Origin: Phytophthora quininea
Lineage: Eukaryota > Oomycota > Peronosporomycetes > Peronosporales > Peronosporaceae
Reading direction: 5' to 3'
DNA: 42,893 bases
Assembly (NCBI GenBank): GCA_011947345.1
Contig: JAAVTG010000026.1
Coordinates: 1 to 42,893 of the forward strand
The notes beneath the pieces were generated by a model that made no database searches, was not told the DNA's origin, and worked only from the letters and a program-made list of their open reading frames with translations. A program made the position numbers and the translations under genes. This document shows, in pieces, positions 1-13,388 of this stretch; the stretch's first letter is position 1, and each line of letters begins with the position of its first letter.

Positions 1-89
1 TTTGCCTTTCAACCCAAATCAAGACCCGAGGAGAAATAAACTTGTCGGAGAACGGGCGTCGCAGCAAAAAAACATTGCTTTCATCCATC

Positions 90-1894
90 TATTCCACTGG
101 TTAGTAAGGCAAAAATACGCAGGCGACGCAAACACTTGGCAAAGATATTGTCCTGGCAACTCAATGCTATGCCAATTGACGGGTGAGGCAACTGGCGTTC
201 GTTTCGCGATACGGTTGAAAGTTGAGTTTTACGTCAGCCAAACCGCCACAAAGTGATAGCTCCTCCACATAGGGGCAGCTTTGAAGGATGAGATCCACGT
301 CAATCTCTACTCGTGAGTGCCAGATGATCAACGAGCGTACGCAGTGGCCAACTTCCTTGATAAAATCGTAGTCCAGTCGTGTCCAAATCATTCCAGCGAG
401 GATAAGCAATCGTCAACGAAATCAAACCAGGCGCCTTAGCCTCGCTAGACTCGTAGAATGTCAAGTCTACTCGCCGAACCTGACACCGTCCAAAACCATG
501 AATAATAACGTCCACCCACTCACTTGTTCCGTCACCACTGATAGTCCGAACGGAGTACATCACTGCAGGCATCGTAAGCACTCTCGACTCTAAGATCGGC
601 TCGCCAGAGTGATCGAAATCCCAGCGAATTGGAGCTTTAATCTTTAGAGTCGCGTCTCTCTCAATGACTTGACCGCGTGGTCGACCACATAAAACTTCTT
701 CGGGATGATCGGCGTTCAATACTTCGGCAAATGCCTCGACCTCGTGGACAGTCGTAGCATCAAACGTAAGTAGCCGATAGTCGACACATGACCGCACGCG
801 CGCTTGCCTCGAAAACAGTCCGTATGCCAGCCACTTGTACCACAAACACATTGTAGCCGGCTGCACATTTGGCTGTACACCATCGCTGAGCATGTGATTA
901 AGGGACAGGGAAGACTATAACCGAAGAGCAGCAAGACTGGATGACCAGGTCGAATCTCTGCTGTGCACTTTTGTGTTAGGAGCAATGGTCTTCGATGGCT
1001 TGACGCTTGATAATTCCACCAGCCCCGAGATGGCCGATACAATCCAGAAGTTGGTGCTGGACAATGTTTGGTTCTCGCGCATTAAGTCATTTGCCATTCC
1101 AAGGGACGAGGAGCTCGATAACGACTGAGTAAACCGCAAGTCAGCTCTTGCAGCGGCTTGTTGACAGCAAGATTCGGTCGCTCGACTGTGCGAACCAAGT
1201 ATCGTTTCGACAGAGCTGTTCCGCGTCAGATTGGAATGCAGGAGATGTATGGCGCCAGCTACTTGACTCTAGATTCCAATTTGGGGGCTTTGCCGACCGC
1301 CATGAGATTTCCCAAAGGCTCGTGGAGATCGTCGCCTGGCCCTGGGAAATTCACTTGCACTGGGATCCCAATATCCACTGCAGTCTTAGCCTTGCCACTA
1401 AGCGCAGCAATCGTCTCGAGTGCCTCAAGGTACTCCGGACTTGGATGCTCGCGCTGGTGGTGACCGGAGAACCATACGAGGTCGTATTCGACTTGATCTA
1501 TGTCTCTCTGATCCAGACGCATATCAAAGTCCATCGTCAGCAAATAGTGAGCCGGGACGATCTCGAACTTCTCTTCTCCTTCTTAGCCGATATCCGCCTC
1601 GCAAATGTTTTTCAAAAGAAACTTCCACGCTGCTCGGCCGAAATGCTCCATCGCTGCCAGTACAGCCAGCGCCTCTCTTGCCTAGATAAAGTCTGCGCGG
1701 AACTCCTCAGTAAGTGCATCATTAAAGTCCCATGGGTCTTGTTTCGGCCTACGCGACAGCACCACTTCGAGGTGAGATTTGTCGTCCCAAACCTCTGCAA
1801 TGTTGTGCAGGTTGAGCGTGTAGCGCATCTGGCCCCTAAGGGCTGCACACCACGGAATCAGGAAGCCCCATCGCTCTGCTTCAGTCGTCCCCAT
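90..1894 (-). pseudogene. Broken, rearranged copy of the LRR-like family found at 38-42.5 kb
   Basis: Translated pieces match the two full-length family members at 38114-40183 and 40439-42524. The N-terminal half runs on the minus strand from about 1894 (AERWGFLIPWCAALRG) to about 1262 and includes an EGEEKFE block preceded by an in-frame TAA. The C-terminal half runs on the minus strand from about 893 (SDGVQ, then WYKWLAYG, then RPRGQVIERDATL) down to about 90 (CPYVEELSL, then AKCLRRLRI). The piece between them, about 915-1140, lies in the opposite orientation. The stop, several frame breaks and the inversion mean that no single protein can be read. The function of the family is unknown. The boundaries are approximate because they are set by where similarity fades. 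Confidence 0.8.
915..1140 (+). other. Inverted internal segment of the LRR-like pseudogene
   Basis: Read on the plus strand this segment gives LLCTFVLGAMV, then SPEMADTIQKLVLDNVWFS. This corresponds to LRCTFVLEPM, then ELAETMDWLVLDNVWFS in the minus-strand gene at 38114-40183. Both flanking halves of the pseudogene are coded on the minus strand, so this segment of about 225 bp has been flipped in place. The exact breakpoints were not resolved. Confidence 0.75.
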
Positions 1895-2017
1895 TCATTC
1901 ACCCGGTCCGGGACAGAAACCTGCTATGCAATTGGCGAGTCAAAGATGTATCAAAATGTGGCAGTCGCGTTCTTATCAGATAGCTGGTCTTTCCTTTCGC
2001 TCGTAGTCTCCGCAAAG

Positions 2018-3402
2018 TTAGTGCGCGTCCTGGCTCCACTGGATCGTGCTGGGGTCGATGCCTTCCTGCACCATTTCCCACAGCGGACTCATCTCGCGCA
2101 GACGCGTCACGTGCTTGACGCACAGGTCCACAGCGTAGTCGATTTCCTCCTCGGTGGTGAAGCGGCCAATGCCGAAGCGGATGGACGTATGTGCCAAGTC
2201 CTCGCCCACGCCAATCGCACGCAGCACGTACGACGGCTCGAGCGACGCGCTCGTGCAGGCGCTACCAGACGACACGGCAATGTTCTTAAGGGCCATCAGC
2301 AGACTCTCGCCCTCGACATAGGCAAACGAGAGGTTGATGTTGCCCGGATATCTCTTTTCTAGATCGCCGTTCAGCACCACGTGCTCGATCTTGTCCGTAA
2401 TGCCGTGGTACAACTTGTCCGAGAGGTAGCTGACCCATCGGTGGTCGTTCTCCATTTCCTGGGCAGCTACCTCGCAAGCTTTGCCAAAGCCTACGACCAG
2501 TGGAGCCGCCAGAGTTCCGCTTCTGAGTCCGCGCTCTTGGCCACCACCGCTAATGATGGGCTCAAGACGCACGCGAGGACGACGACGCACGTACATGGCG
2601 CCGACGCCCTTGGGGCCGTAGACCTTGTGGCCCGACATGGACATGACGTCGATGTTCATCTCATTGACGTCGATCGGCAGTTTGCCGAGCATTTGGGCCG
2701 CGTCCGTGTGGAAGAAGACCTTGTTCTTCCGGCAGATCTCGCCGATCTCTTTCAGTGGCTGCAACACGCCGATCTCATTGTGCACAGCGATGATGGAGAC
2801 CAGTGCCGTGTCCGGACGGATAGCATTCTTAAGCTGCTCGAGATCCACCAGGCCGTTGTTCTGCACCGGCAGGTAGGTGACTTCGAAACCCTCGGTCTCC
2901 AGCACGCGACACGAATCGAGCACGCACTTGTGCTCGATCTGCGTGGTGATGATGTGCTTCTTCTTGGCTTTTGTGAAGTGCGCGACGCCCTTTAGAATGG
3001 CGTTGTTGCACTCCGTAGCGCCCGAGGTGAAGATGATTTCCTTGGAGTTTGCGCCAATCAGAGACGCCACGCTCTCGCGGGCATACTCGACGGCCTTGTC
3101 GGCGTCCCAGCCGAACTCGTGCGTCGTCGAGTGCGGGTTGCCGTAGGCGTAGGTCATGAAGGGCAGCATGGCGTCCAGAACCCGCGGGTCCATTGGCGTG
3201 GTGGCCTGGAAGTCCAAGTAGGCGGGTTTGCTCGTCCTGGGCCGTGGGCTCGCCCTTGATGGCGAAGCCTGGCGAGAAGATCTTGGACGAGTTGACGTTG
3301 TCCAGCACCGAGGCCGGCACGGGGTTCGCGGGCGTGTAGCGCTTGTCGGCGAAGCCGCGCGCGAGGCGCAGGCGGCGGGAGGAGACGGCGAGCGGCCTGC
3401 AT
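2018..3402 (-). CDS. NFS1: Mitochondrial cysteine desulfurase NFS1
   Basis: This is a PLP-dependent enzyme that takes sulfur from cysteine to form a protein-bound persulfide for Fe-S cluster assembly, normally in the mitochondrial matrix. From the TTG codon at 3217 to the stop the protein is collinear with eukaryotic NFS1. It shows the [15 protein letters not shown] opening, TEHKC-type HKCVLDSCR, the PLP-lysine region [22 protein letters not shown], the active-site loop [16 protein letters not shown], and the usual C-terminus [15 protein letters not shown]. The likely start is the ATG at 3402 (MQAARRLL), an Arg-rich leader as expected for a transit peptide. Two frame changes lie between the leader and the core: one in the GC-rich leader (about 3350-3400) and one at 3221-3227, where adding two C would restore the frame. 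A short 5' exon ending at the TGCAG near 3398 is an alternative. Expected length is about 460 aa. The core assignment is very secure and the N-terminus is not. Confidence 0.93.
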
Positions 3403-4234
3403 CACAGCCCAGACAATGAGTGACCTGGGGAGCTCAGCGGAAATCGTACTTAATGAGAGGACCAATGAGGGGATGGGCGCGTGGATCGCGGGGTTTCATT
3501 GGCTGCGGATGTTAAACGGAATGATGGTGGGCTGGGCTGGCGATCTTGCCAAGGAATGGCGGCGTTGCAAGTGCCTGTAAGCTCGTGCCAAGCCACTGCA
3601 GGCTCCAACAAGAGCTTCAGTGCCGAGCGCGAGAAACTACTGTCGCTTTGGGTGTTCGTTTCCGTTGATGCGTGGACGTTCGTTCTTGTGATGATACCAT
3701 TTGGTGGGAGATCACACAGGAAGTCATATGAGGACGACCTCGAGAAATGCACTAAGTTGGACTTGCCAATGAAGTTGGACACCGTTTCGATGGGATTTCG
3801 GTAACGACGAAGAACCCAAGCTAACGTCTTGCGAGTGATATCAATTGTCAGCCCGCACAGACCCGTGGGCAACACAATACAGTACCGGCAGCCTCAAACT
3901 AATTGGTATGCTGTCGACGCCAAAGAGCAACCATCAACGTGGATTGTCAATTGTGTGCTCGCCTTACTCGGCAGCGGTAGAGCTGTTCTAGTTTTCTGAA
4001 ATGCTCTTGCCGGCATTGCCCCGAACTAAAACAAAAACATCAACATGCGGATTCAACATGGAGTGTTATCATGACCAGGACTCAACTCATTCCGGAGCAA
4101 ATTCCGTATAGATTTACTCGTGGCGGAGTTTCTCGGAGGTGAAAGACTTGTGCGCAGCGATTACGAACCAGAACGTCCTACCAGCAATAGGGGTTGGACA
4201 TCTAGAGAGAGCTCTGGTTCGTATTCCAGGGTAG
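3403..4234. other. Intergenic region between NFS1 and the thioesterase
   Basis: This region separates two divergently transcribed genes (NFS1 minus, thioesterase plus). It contains open frames on both strands (about 107 and 141 codons) but none shows recognisable domains, a signal peptide or similarity to other genes in the window. It presumably carries both promoters. Nothing else was recognised. Confidence 0.5.
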
Positions 4235-4249
4235 TCTCATTCCGAAGTC
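4235..4249 (+). promoter_or_regulatory. Initiator-like element for the thioesterase gene
   Basis: The stretch TCTCATTCCGAAGT resembles the core of the oomycete initiator (consensus around GCTCATTYY). It lies about 57 nt before the ATG at 4295, a normal distance for a transcription start. It is only a few bases before the in-frame ATG at 4250, which favours 4295 as the true start. This rests on motif similarity only. Confidence 0.45.
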
Positions 4250-4294
4250 ATGATGAGGTTCACGGTTGCAGAACCACTTTTCAATTTGCTCAAG

Positions 4295-5458
4295 ATGGTC
4301 ACCAAGCAACTTCTCTTCGCGCTCCTGCTCCCGCTGCTAGTCTCAGCTTCGCCCGTGGTCCATACTTCTCCGGTTGGGAATGACGTCTGCCTTGACGAGT
4401 CTTCTCTTCCTGCCGTGCTGACGAATATCAAGCAAGATGCTGCACGAACCGACTCGGACAGCTCCAGTGACAAGAAAAATCTGCCGGTTTTCTTCTTTCA
4501 CGGCATCACGGGCAACACTGGCCACGGCGCCAACATTGAAGCCAACCTCACTGCTGAAGGACGTCCATACGTCGCACTGTCATTCTGCGAGAATGAAAAC
4601 TCAATCAAGACGTTGAACATCCAAGTGCCAATGGCAATCGCTGCGGTCCGCGATGTCGTGGCTCGCGACGAGAGATTTGTGGACGGATACATTTTTGTTG
4701 CTCATTCTCAAGGCGGACTCATTGCACGCTCGGTGATCGAGCAGATGGATGACCACAAGGTGACCAAGTTTGTGAGTCTGGCTGGAGTGCAAAACGGCGT
4801 CTTCAACGGTCCGTTCGACGGAGAATCAACCAAAGGTGTCGTCGATGGCTTCGGGGCTGCCGTGGTCCCTTCAAGATTGTTCGACTTTACCAAGTACTCG
4901 AGAGACGAGTATCGCAGAAAAATGCAATTAGATTGGGCCCGTCGATCGAAGGACCCGGAGTTGCAGACGTCCTACTCGTTTGCTAACTTGGCTCGAACTC
5001 CAGTGCGGGACGTGTGGCTTGCGACCAACCAGTACCTGCCGATGATCAACAACGTCAACATCTGTGCTTGGTACGATTTCCACTGCCATTTGGAGAAACT
5101 TCGTCGCAAAAACAACTTTCTCAAGGTCAAGGAGGCCCATTTCTTCGTTTCTCCGGAGGACGCGATGGTAGCGCCGTGGCAAAGCAGCCAGTTTGGACAT
5201 TACACCGAAGTGAACTCGCTAGAGGAAATCGAGTCCAAGTTCGAAGACTTTACCGTAGTGGAGATGCACGACACGGTCGAGTACAAGGATGACACATTCG
5301 GTCTTCGCTCGCTGGATGAACGTGGGGCGCTATTCCGCCACACTGTGCCCAATGTTCACCACTTCTGCTGGCTATTCGACTACGAAAATTCAATCAACGG
5401 CGACCTGTGTAAGTTCGATTTCGTGTACGACGAGTACGTTTACCAGGTGATCTCGTAG
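4295..5458 (+). CDS. Secreted or lysosomal palmitoyl-protein thioesterase (PPT2-like)
   Basis: This is an alpha/beta hydrolase of the palmitoyl-protein thioesterase family, which cleaves thioester-linked acyl groups in lysosomes. The first 18 or so residues after the chosen ATG (MVTKQLLFALLLPLLVSA) form a typical signal peptide. An in-frame ATG at 4250 would add 15 residues ahead of it and spoil the signal. The oxyanion/HG region is FFFHGITGNTGHG. The nucleophile elbow is AHSQGGLIARS, with Ser near residue 138. PPT2-like blocks follow: LAGVQNGVF, PWQSSQFGHY, DTFGLRSLDERGALFR and VHHFCW, the last carrying the likely catalytic His. The length of 387 aa is normal for a PPT with small extensions. 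No frame break or intron was seen. Substrate preference cannot be read from sequence. Confidence 0.88.
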   Translation: MVTKQLLFALLLPLLVSASPVVHTSPVGNDVCLDESSLPAVLTNIKQDAARTDSDSSSDKKNLPVFFFHGITGNTGHGANIEANLTAEGRPYVALSFCENENSIKTLNIQVPMAIAAVRDVVARDERFVDGYIFVAHSQGGLIARSVIEQMDDHKVTKFVSLAGVQNGVFNGPFDGESTKGVVDGFGAAVVPSRLFDFTKYSRDEYRRKMQLDWARRSKDPELQTSYSFANLARTPVRDVWLATNQYLPMINNVNICAWYDFHCHLEKLRRKNNFLKVKEAHFFVSPEDAMVAPWQSSQFGHYTEVNSLEEIESKFEDFTVVEMHDTVEYKDDTFGLRSLDERGALFRHTVPNVHHFCWLFDYENSINGDLCKFDFVYDEYVYQVIS

Positions 5459-7899
5459 CGATGGCTTATTAGTTGGCTAGAGATCAATACCAACGACGTT
5501 AGTCCCTTTCATCAAAAGCGTGCAGTGAGTCGGAAGCTGTGCACTGCGCATGAGAGTGGAAAACGTTGCAGCGTTGAAGGATGTGAGCGCACACTCACAA
5601 AGGCGGCGTGTGCTCGACGCACCGCGCGGAACGGGTATAAGATTGACGACTAGTGCTGGGAAGCAGACGAAGAATGCCAGGCCATTGGGCGTTTATGTGA
5701 GTTCGGTGTAGGTTGAGGCAGTAGCGTACGTTTTTCTTTTCCATGTTCTTTCCCTGCAGCAAGGTATGTTTGACTGCACATGCGCCGCTTTCCTTTCTAT
5801 TCATCGGCTTGGATGATCCACCTCGATGCAGTTGGCTTTGGATCTATACTTGCCGATCCCAACCGGCAAAACTTGTTCGCTGGTTCGTGTTCGAGTTAAT
5901 TCAACGCCATCCAAGATCAAAAACGGCGCGGATTTGCTACGCCAAACCGGAAAATAATTCATTCGAGGCAAGGGATACACCAAGAGTGTGGTAAGATCTC
6001 GCGAAACTCATCAACCGGAGTGCCCAATCTCCCGCTGGTGACTTTCGCTAGACAGGTTGGCAATATTGTACGTCTCTCGCAGCAACATGGTTCATTAGTG
6101 GAAAAAAGCATGTATTGCTGGTTGGACCACGCTGCCAAAAGCATGGTCGCCGTCTCGAATACCAGCAAAGATCTGCTCCAGCAATAGTTGCTGAGGGCGG
6201 GGTTCGCTCGTTGCTTCGTTTGCAACGACCACGACGTCTCTTGATTGATCTCGTCCATCAAGAAGCAAGATTTGTTTTTATTGCCGACAAAGAGTTCGGT
6301 GTGTGCTTAATGCGAGGCGATGGTTGATGCGGCAACCTTTTGGTTTTCCAGCGAGCAGAGCGCCTCTTGGTCGGCCTCGTCGATTGATCAAGGCGAGATC
6401 TTAGTTCTCATTGTCGATCCCCCTCAGAACCTCCTCGTTCGTCAAAGTTGTCGTAAGTGTTCCTTTGGATCGTAGTTTAGTCAAGCCGAGTGGCAGCGCT
6501 ATCGACCGCCAACCCTTCGCCTGGAATGCGGAACGAGCATGCCGTCGCTGTAGTTTGCACTACACTAGCCGAGCCGGTTTTCCTGGCGATCCGAGCGCGA
6601 GCAACGACGGGCGACCTGATAATCGACAACATCCTCGCCATCAACTTGCGCTTGATTTCGACCACGCAAATGTATCCATCCCGTTGTCGTGTCGTTCCAT
6701 TTTTGGTTTGGCTGTCACAGTGATCCGTTGCAACCTTTTTCTCAAGGAAACGGCGCGAGCTTCCCGCAGCAGAGCACCTTGCCCCACAGCGAGGCAACCC
6801 GCGCAGCCCCGAGAAGGAAACGCTACGGCAGCGACATTAGCTCGTTGCGGTGGCGCCGCGATGGCCCCGACGTTACGCAGCCCGCTTACTCACGCGGCCT
6901 CGCCTGCTGGCGTGTGGATTTCCTTTGCCCCGGCAGGATTGCCAGCCTCACACGCGCTTGACAGGCTCAAGCATATGGCCCGTGATTTTTCTCGAAACCA
7001 GCCCTGTCACTTGTGGGCAAAACGATGATGATCATCAAGCCGCAAGAACGGTATGAGCAGCACGAGCGCTGTTGCCGCGGCGGGCTCCTTGGGGCGTTTG
7101 CTGCGCGGTTACTAGTGTTGCAGAGGCCGGAGCGCCTTCCACGGACAGCGCTCGCTCGCTGGACACCTTGCACCCGCCGGTCCCCATACGCTTTTGCTTG
7201 GCTGCGTGACATGCGGTTTGCGAGTCCCAGCTGGCGGCTCCCGGGCGATTGGCGCCGTTATTTATCCGCGCGCTGCAAGCTGTTCCCGAGGCACACACCA
7301 CACCACATGCCATCTCCGCTGCCCGAGAGGCTCTCGGAGAGAGCTCGCGGTTTCTGCTGCCTTTACAGATTGGGCGGCGATGCCGTGCAGAGCGGCTCGG
7401 ATAAGAAGAGCTGCGTTGACCCAGCCGTTTCGGAGAGAGAGGAACCAGAGGGCCAGGCCTTCCACGCGGGTTGTCCAATGCCACACACAGGCTCCGCCAG
7501 ACCAGCGCTTGCAGAGCGCTTGGCCGGGCGCGTGATGTCGAGCGGCAGCGCCGACGGCGTCATGCGCGGCGGCGGTCTTCCGACGTGACAAGCACACAAC
7601 CGCCGTAATTTACCGCGGCCGTTACTCGGCTTCTTGCTCCCCTCTCGCAGAAGCTGGCTCTTTCTTGAGAGGGCATTCGGACGAGGGCAGTATGGGCGTT
7701 AGAGAGGCGTTAGGAACCTCCTTTTAATGCCCTCCTAATGACATTGCGCTGGTCCGTACGGTCTCTGGCACATGGGGTAGGGACCCTCGGAGATGGGCCA
7801 GTACGTACCTAGAAAATAAAAACGGCCTCCCCGCTGCTGCGGCGCTGCGCCTGGCATTCTCGAAAAAGCTTCCAAGCCTCCAAGCAATCCCCCAGCGCC
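5459..7899. other. 2.4-kb region without recognised genes
   Basis: There are many short overlapping open frames on both strands, the longest about 205 codons, but none has recognisable domains, a consistent reading direction or a signal peptide. Composition shifts to clearly GC-rich with mixed open frames from about 6750 to 7600, then to a short promoter-like stretch before the ATG at 7900. That stretch includes AGAAAATAAAA near 7811 and GGCATTCTC near 7853. The 5980-6330 part has a 100-codon minus-strand frame that I could not assign. It could hold degraded mobile DNA, but I see no terminal repeats or polymerase motifs. Confidence 0.5.
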
Positions 7900-8391
7900 A
7901 TGTTCGCCTCGCCGCGGTATTCCCGACACCAGAGCAGCAGCTACCAGTACGCGGCCTCGCCGCCGTCCAAGTACAGCCAGCACCTGCAGTACGCCTCCCC
8001 TTCCAAGTACAGCGCCTACGACGGCTACTCGTCGCCCGTCAAGGCCAGCCAGTACTCGCAGCAGCACAGCTACTACGCGTCGCCCAGCTCCCCCACCTAT
8101 TACAACCAACACGAGTACTACCACTCGGGCGCCTCCACCGCCTCCTCCTCCAGCCAGGAAGGCCCCTTCTACGCCGATGAGCTGGACGAGCTCGATGACT
8201 ACACCATGGGCATCGCCTCCCCGGAAATGACTACCGTGCCCACCGTGCCCACCCCGGCCAAGCTGTCCATGTACGAGATGGGCAAGACTCCGACTGGAAG
8301 AGTCATGGTCACGGCCGGCAACCAGACCATCGAGTTCTTCTCGTGCGCCGTCAACGCGCCGCTCTCGCGGTGTATGGTCGTGCAGGAGTAA
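7900..8391 (+). CDS. Small Ser/Tyr/Gln-rich protein of unknown function
   Basis: This is an open frame of 163 residues from an ATG. The first 90 residues are low complexity and built from variations on Y-A-S-P-S-K-Y and S-Q-Y-S-Q, ending in an acidic DELDELDDY patch. The last 60 residues (SMYEMGKTPTGRVMVTAGNQ and after) are of normal complexity and end with several Cys and hydrophobic residues. There is no signal peptide, membrane segment or known domain. The consistent third-position C/G and the promoter-like upstream stretch suggest a real gene. The N-terminal part is probably disordered and may support condensation or scaffold binding, but that is inference. The neighbouring gene at 8921-10317 converges on it. 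Confidence 0.65.
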   Translation: MFASPRYSRHQSSSYQYAASPPSKYSQHLQYASPSKYSAYDGYSSPVKASQYSQQHSYYASPSSPTYYNQHEYYHSGASTASSSSQEGPFYADELDELDDYTMGIASPEMTTVPTVPTPAKLSMYEMGKTPTGRVMVTAGNQTIEFFSCAVNAPLSRCMVVQE

Positions 8392-8920
8392 AAGCGCTGG
8401 GAAGCGAAGACAAAAGGTTGACTACCAGGTAGTCACATGCTACCTGCGAGTTGGTACCGATTTGACTTTGCTTTCGCAACCGCCTTTCACGCCTGCGCGG
8501 GTTCATGGTCTACGAGTTTTAAAGTTATCTTGCCGTTCCCCTCCGACTACTACCGGGACGAGGAAACCTGTCAGCAGCCCACAAGTGTACCAGTATGAAG
8601 CTGAAGGTCTCCCAAGTCCCCGATTGTACTCAAGATGAAATTAGTCGAAGCGGGAGGACGTATTTAAAGCCCCCTATCATCACCCCCTCAAGCGCCGCGG
8701 TTCGAGTGTTGTCGAGTCTGTCGCTCGCCGGTTGTGTGCGTCTACGTGGTCGTCGCGTTTATCTATTCCAACCCCGGGCCCGGAGTTTCGTGAACAAACT
8801 CTGGAGCTTTTGCTTTGTTGTAGAATTACGGTAGTATATTGCTATTATGCCGATGAATATGAAAGGAAGTCATCATATTGTCCACACCAACAAACCGAGC
8901 CCCAACACCCTCCAGTCTTC
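8392..8920. other. Intergenic region between convergent genes
   Basis: This is the shared 3' region of the Ser/Tyr/Gln-rich gene (plus) and the ACBP-FYVE-PH gene (minus). Only short open frames without recognisable content are present. No clear terminator signal, repeat or RNA gene was seen. Confidence 0.5.
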
Positions 8921-10317
8921 CTACGTCAGCTCGGTCTGCTTCAAGTTGTCCAGGCGTTCCTGCGTCGCGACGCGTTCAAGTTCATCGGCCACCGCAATGG
9001 CCTTGATCAGAGCAGCAATCCATCCGTTCATCTCCTCGAGGCTGGTCGCGGCAAAGTGCAGAGGCTTCTTGGGACTGCCGCCGCCGTTGCTGCTGTGTGT
9101 GAGTCGGAATTGATGCGGACGCTTCGGCTGCGAGCGGATCCGCAAAGTGTATCCGCTCAGCTTGAACACGGCAGCGGGGGTTGATTCCCAGCCAAGTGGT
9201 CTTCTTGCGAGGCAAACATGCCGAGAGATCCCTTACGCACCAGCAGTACGAAGAAGTACGAGTTCCAGGTCTTGCGGAACACTTTCGAGTTGGGGCCGTA
9301 CGAGCCTTGCAGGAATTCCAAAGTACCGAGGTGGATGGCGGCCGACGACATGAGGGTGGACTCGGCCGAAGCTTCGCCGTTGTCAGTCTCTTGGGCGGTC
9401 GACTCGGTCGCCTTCTTGGCCTTGGGTGGCTTTGGCAACGAGGCCTCGCGCACTTGCTCGTTGGTGTTGCTGGTGGGCGAGTCTCGATGGGCTGCCTGGC
9501 TGATCTCGACAAAGCACGAGGCGCACACCCGTTGACGTTTGGGTGCTGGCTCTGAGAACACGCGGAGCGGATCGTGTGCGGGGAGCACACGGCACACACG
9601 AGGTTCAGGCACCGGCGACACTAACAAAGTAAGATCAGATACCATGCCAAGAAATGATGATAAGAATCTGCAAGTCTACGTGGTGGCGGCGATTGAGGAA
9701 GGTGAAGGCCTCGTGGCACACAGAGCAGCGATCGCTACAGTCATCAGGCGTCCAGGTGCGCTGGGAAGCACCACAAAGTCGGCAGGTCGACCAAAAGTTC
9801 AAACTGTGTGCACGACTTACCAGCATTGCGGCATCCCAACTCGGCGGCGACTGCCATTCCGGCAAGATATCCGCCACCACGCGAATGTATTCGCGTTGGG
9901 CTTCTTCTGCGGACATGTCGCCAAGCTTCTGCCATTGCTTCCTGCTCACAGCATGATTATCAGCCTGATAAGTCTCACGATTTAGTTGTCGTCGCACAGT
10001 TTCGTGTCTTGTCCGCCGACGAATTGGCAGCACGCGAAGCTGAGCAGTCCTGAATTGTTCTTCCTCGGGTAAAACTCGGTGTACTGCTTGGAGCCGCGAG
10101 AGACATCGCACGAGCCCACCATCGCCTGCTGCTTGTACGCCCAGAGGCGATTCACAGTGGCTTGGTCCTTGAACGCCCAGAGGCGAGGGGCTACCGACAC
10201 GGGGTCTTTTGCCAGACGAGAGAGCACGACAGCAACAAAGTGCTCGGCCTGCAGGAAGGTGTCCTCCATGGTGCTGCCACCTGGAGGCTGAGTGGATGGG
10301 GCCACCACACTGAGCAT
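8921..10317 (-). CDS. Acyl-CoA-binding / FYVE zinc finger / PH domain protein
   Basis: A multi-domain lipid-binding protein of about 407 aa is assembled from four exons. The domain order is an ACBP domain (LWAYKQQAMVG, then KQWQKLGDMSAEEAQREYI), a FYVE finger (WTPDDCSDRCSVCHEAF, RRHH then CRRCLNLVCAVC, closing with QRVCASC), and a C-terminal PH domain (GTLEFLQGSYG, FRKTWNSYFFVLL, FKLSGYTLRI, ending with a helix around MNGWIAALIKAI). FYVE fingers bind PI3P on endosomes and ACBP domains bind acyl-CoA esters. Introns are at 9621-9679, 9761-9820 (GTAAGT) and 9942-9997 (weaker donor). Two frame breaks, at the C runs 9580-9583 and 9176-9180, are each repaired by one extra C, and together these give an exact multiple of three. 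The start may instead be the ATG at 10269. A 33-bp duplication sits inside the ACBP domain. Confidence 0.82.
10117..10185 (-). repeat. 33-bp tandem duplication inside the ACBP domain
   Basis: Two adjacent copies, 10153-10185 and 10117-10149, encode RLWAFKDQATV and RLWAYKQQAMV, separated by one codon. They share CGCCTCTGGGCG and diverge at several positions, so the duplication is not recent. The segment corresponds to the YKQAT helix of acyl-CoA-binding proteins, of which only one copy is normal. Confidence 0.8.
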
Positions 10318-10459
10318 GCTACGCTGGACCAAGCACCAGAACGAGACTGAGGAGGCCGACCTTTCAATGCAGGCTCGATAAAAATCTCTGTCCTACCAAT
10401 TTGCTCTACTGCGCATATTTGTTGGTTGTATTCGTCAGGCCTCGCCGTTGTTGCTCTAC

Positions 10460-13357
<2,898 letters not shown>

Positions 13358-13376
13358 CCTGAATCTGTTTGAGCCG

Positions 13377-13388
13377 TTTTCCCGCCAA
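13377..13388 (-). promoter_or_regulatory. E2F-like site upstream of MCM6
   Basis: On the minus strand the sequence TTGGCGGGAAAA lies 20 bp upstream of the MCM6 ATG. It fits the E2F/DP consensus (TTTSSCGC family). MCM genes are classic E2F targets in animals and plants. Whether oomycete E2F uses this site is inference. Confidence 0.5.

Noticed and set aside
2381..2995. 204-codon plus-strand frame opposite NFS1
   Set aside because: It lies entirely within the well-supported NFS1 core on the other strand and has no domain content. It is a shadow of GC-rich codons.
4120..4383. Possible RxLR-like effector (frame with ERLVRS and EPER)
   Set aside because: No signal peptide, no RxLR sequence and no EER in the right spacing. 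It overlaps the start of the thioesterase in another frame.
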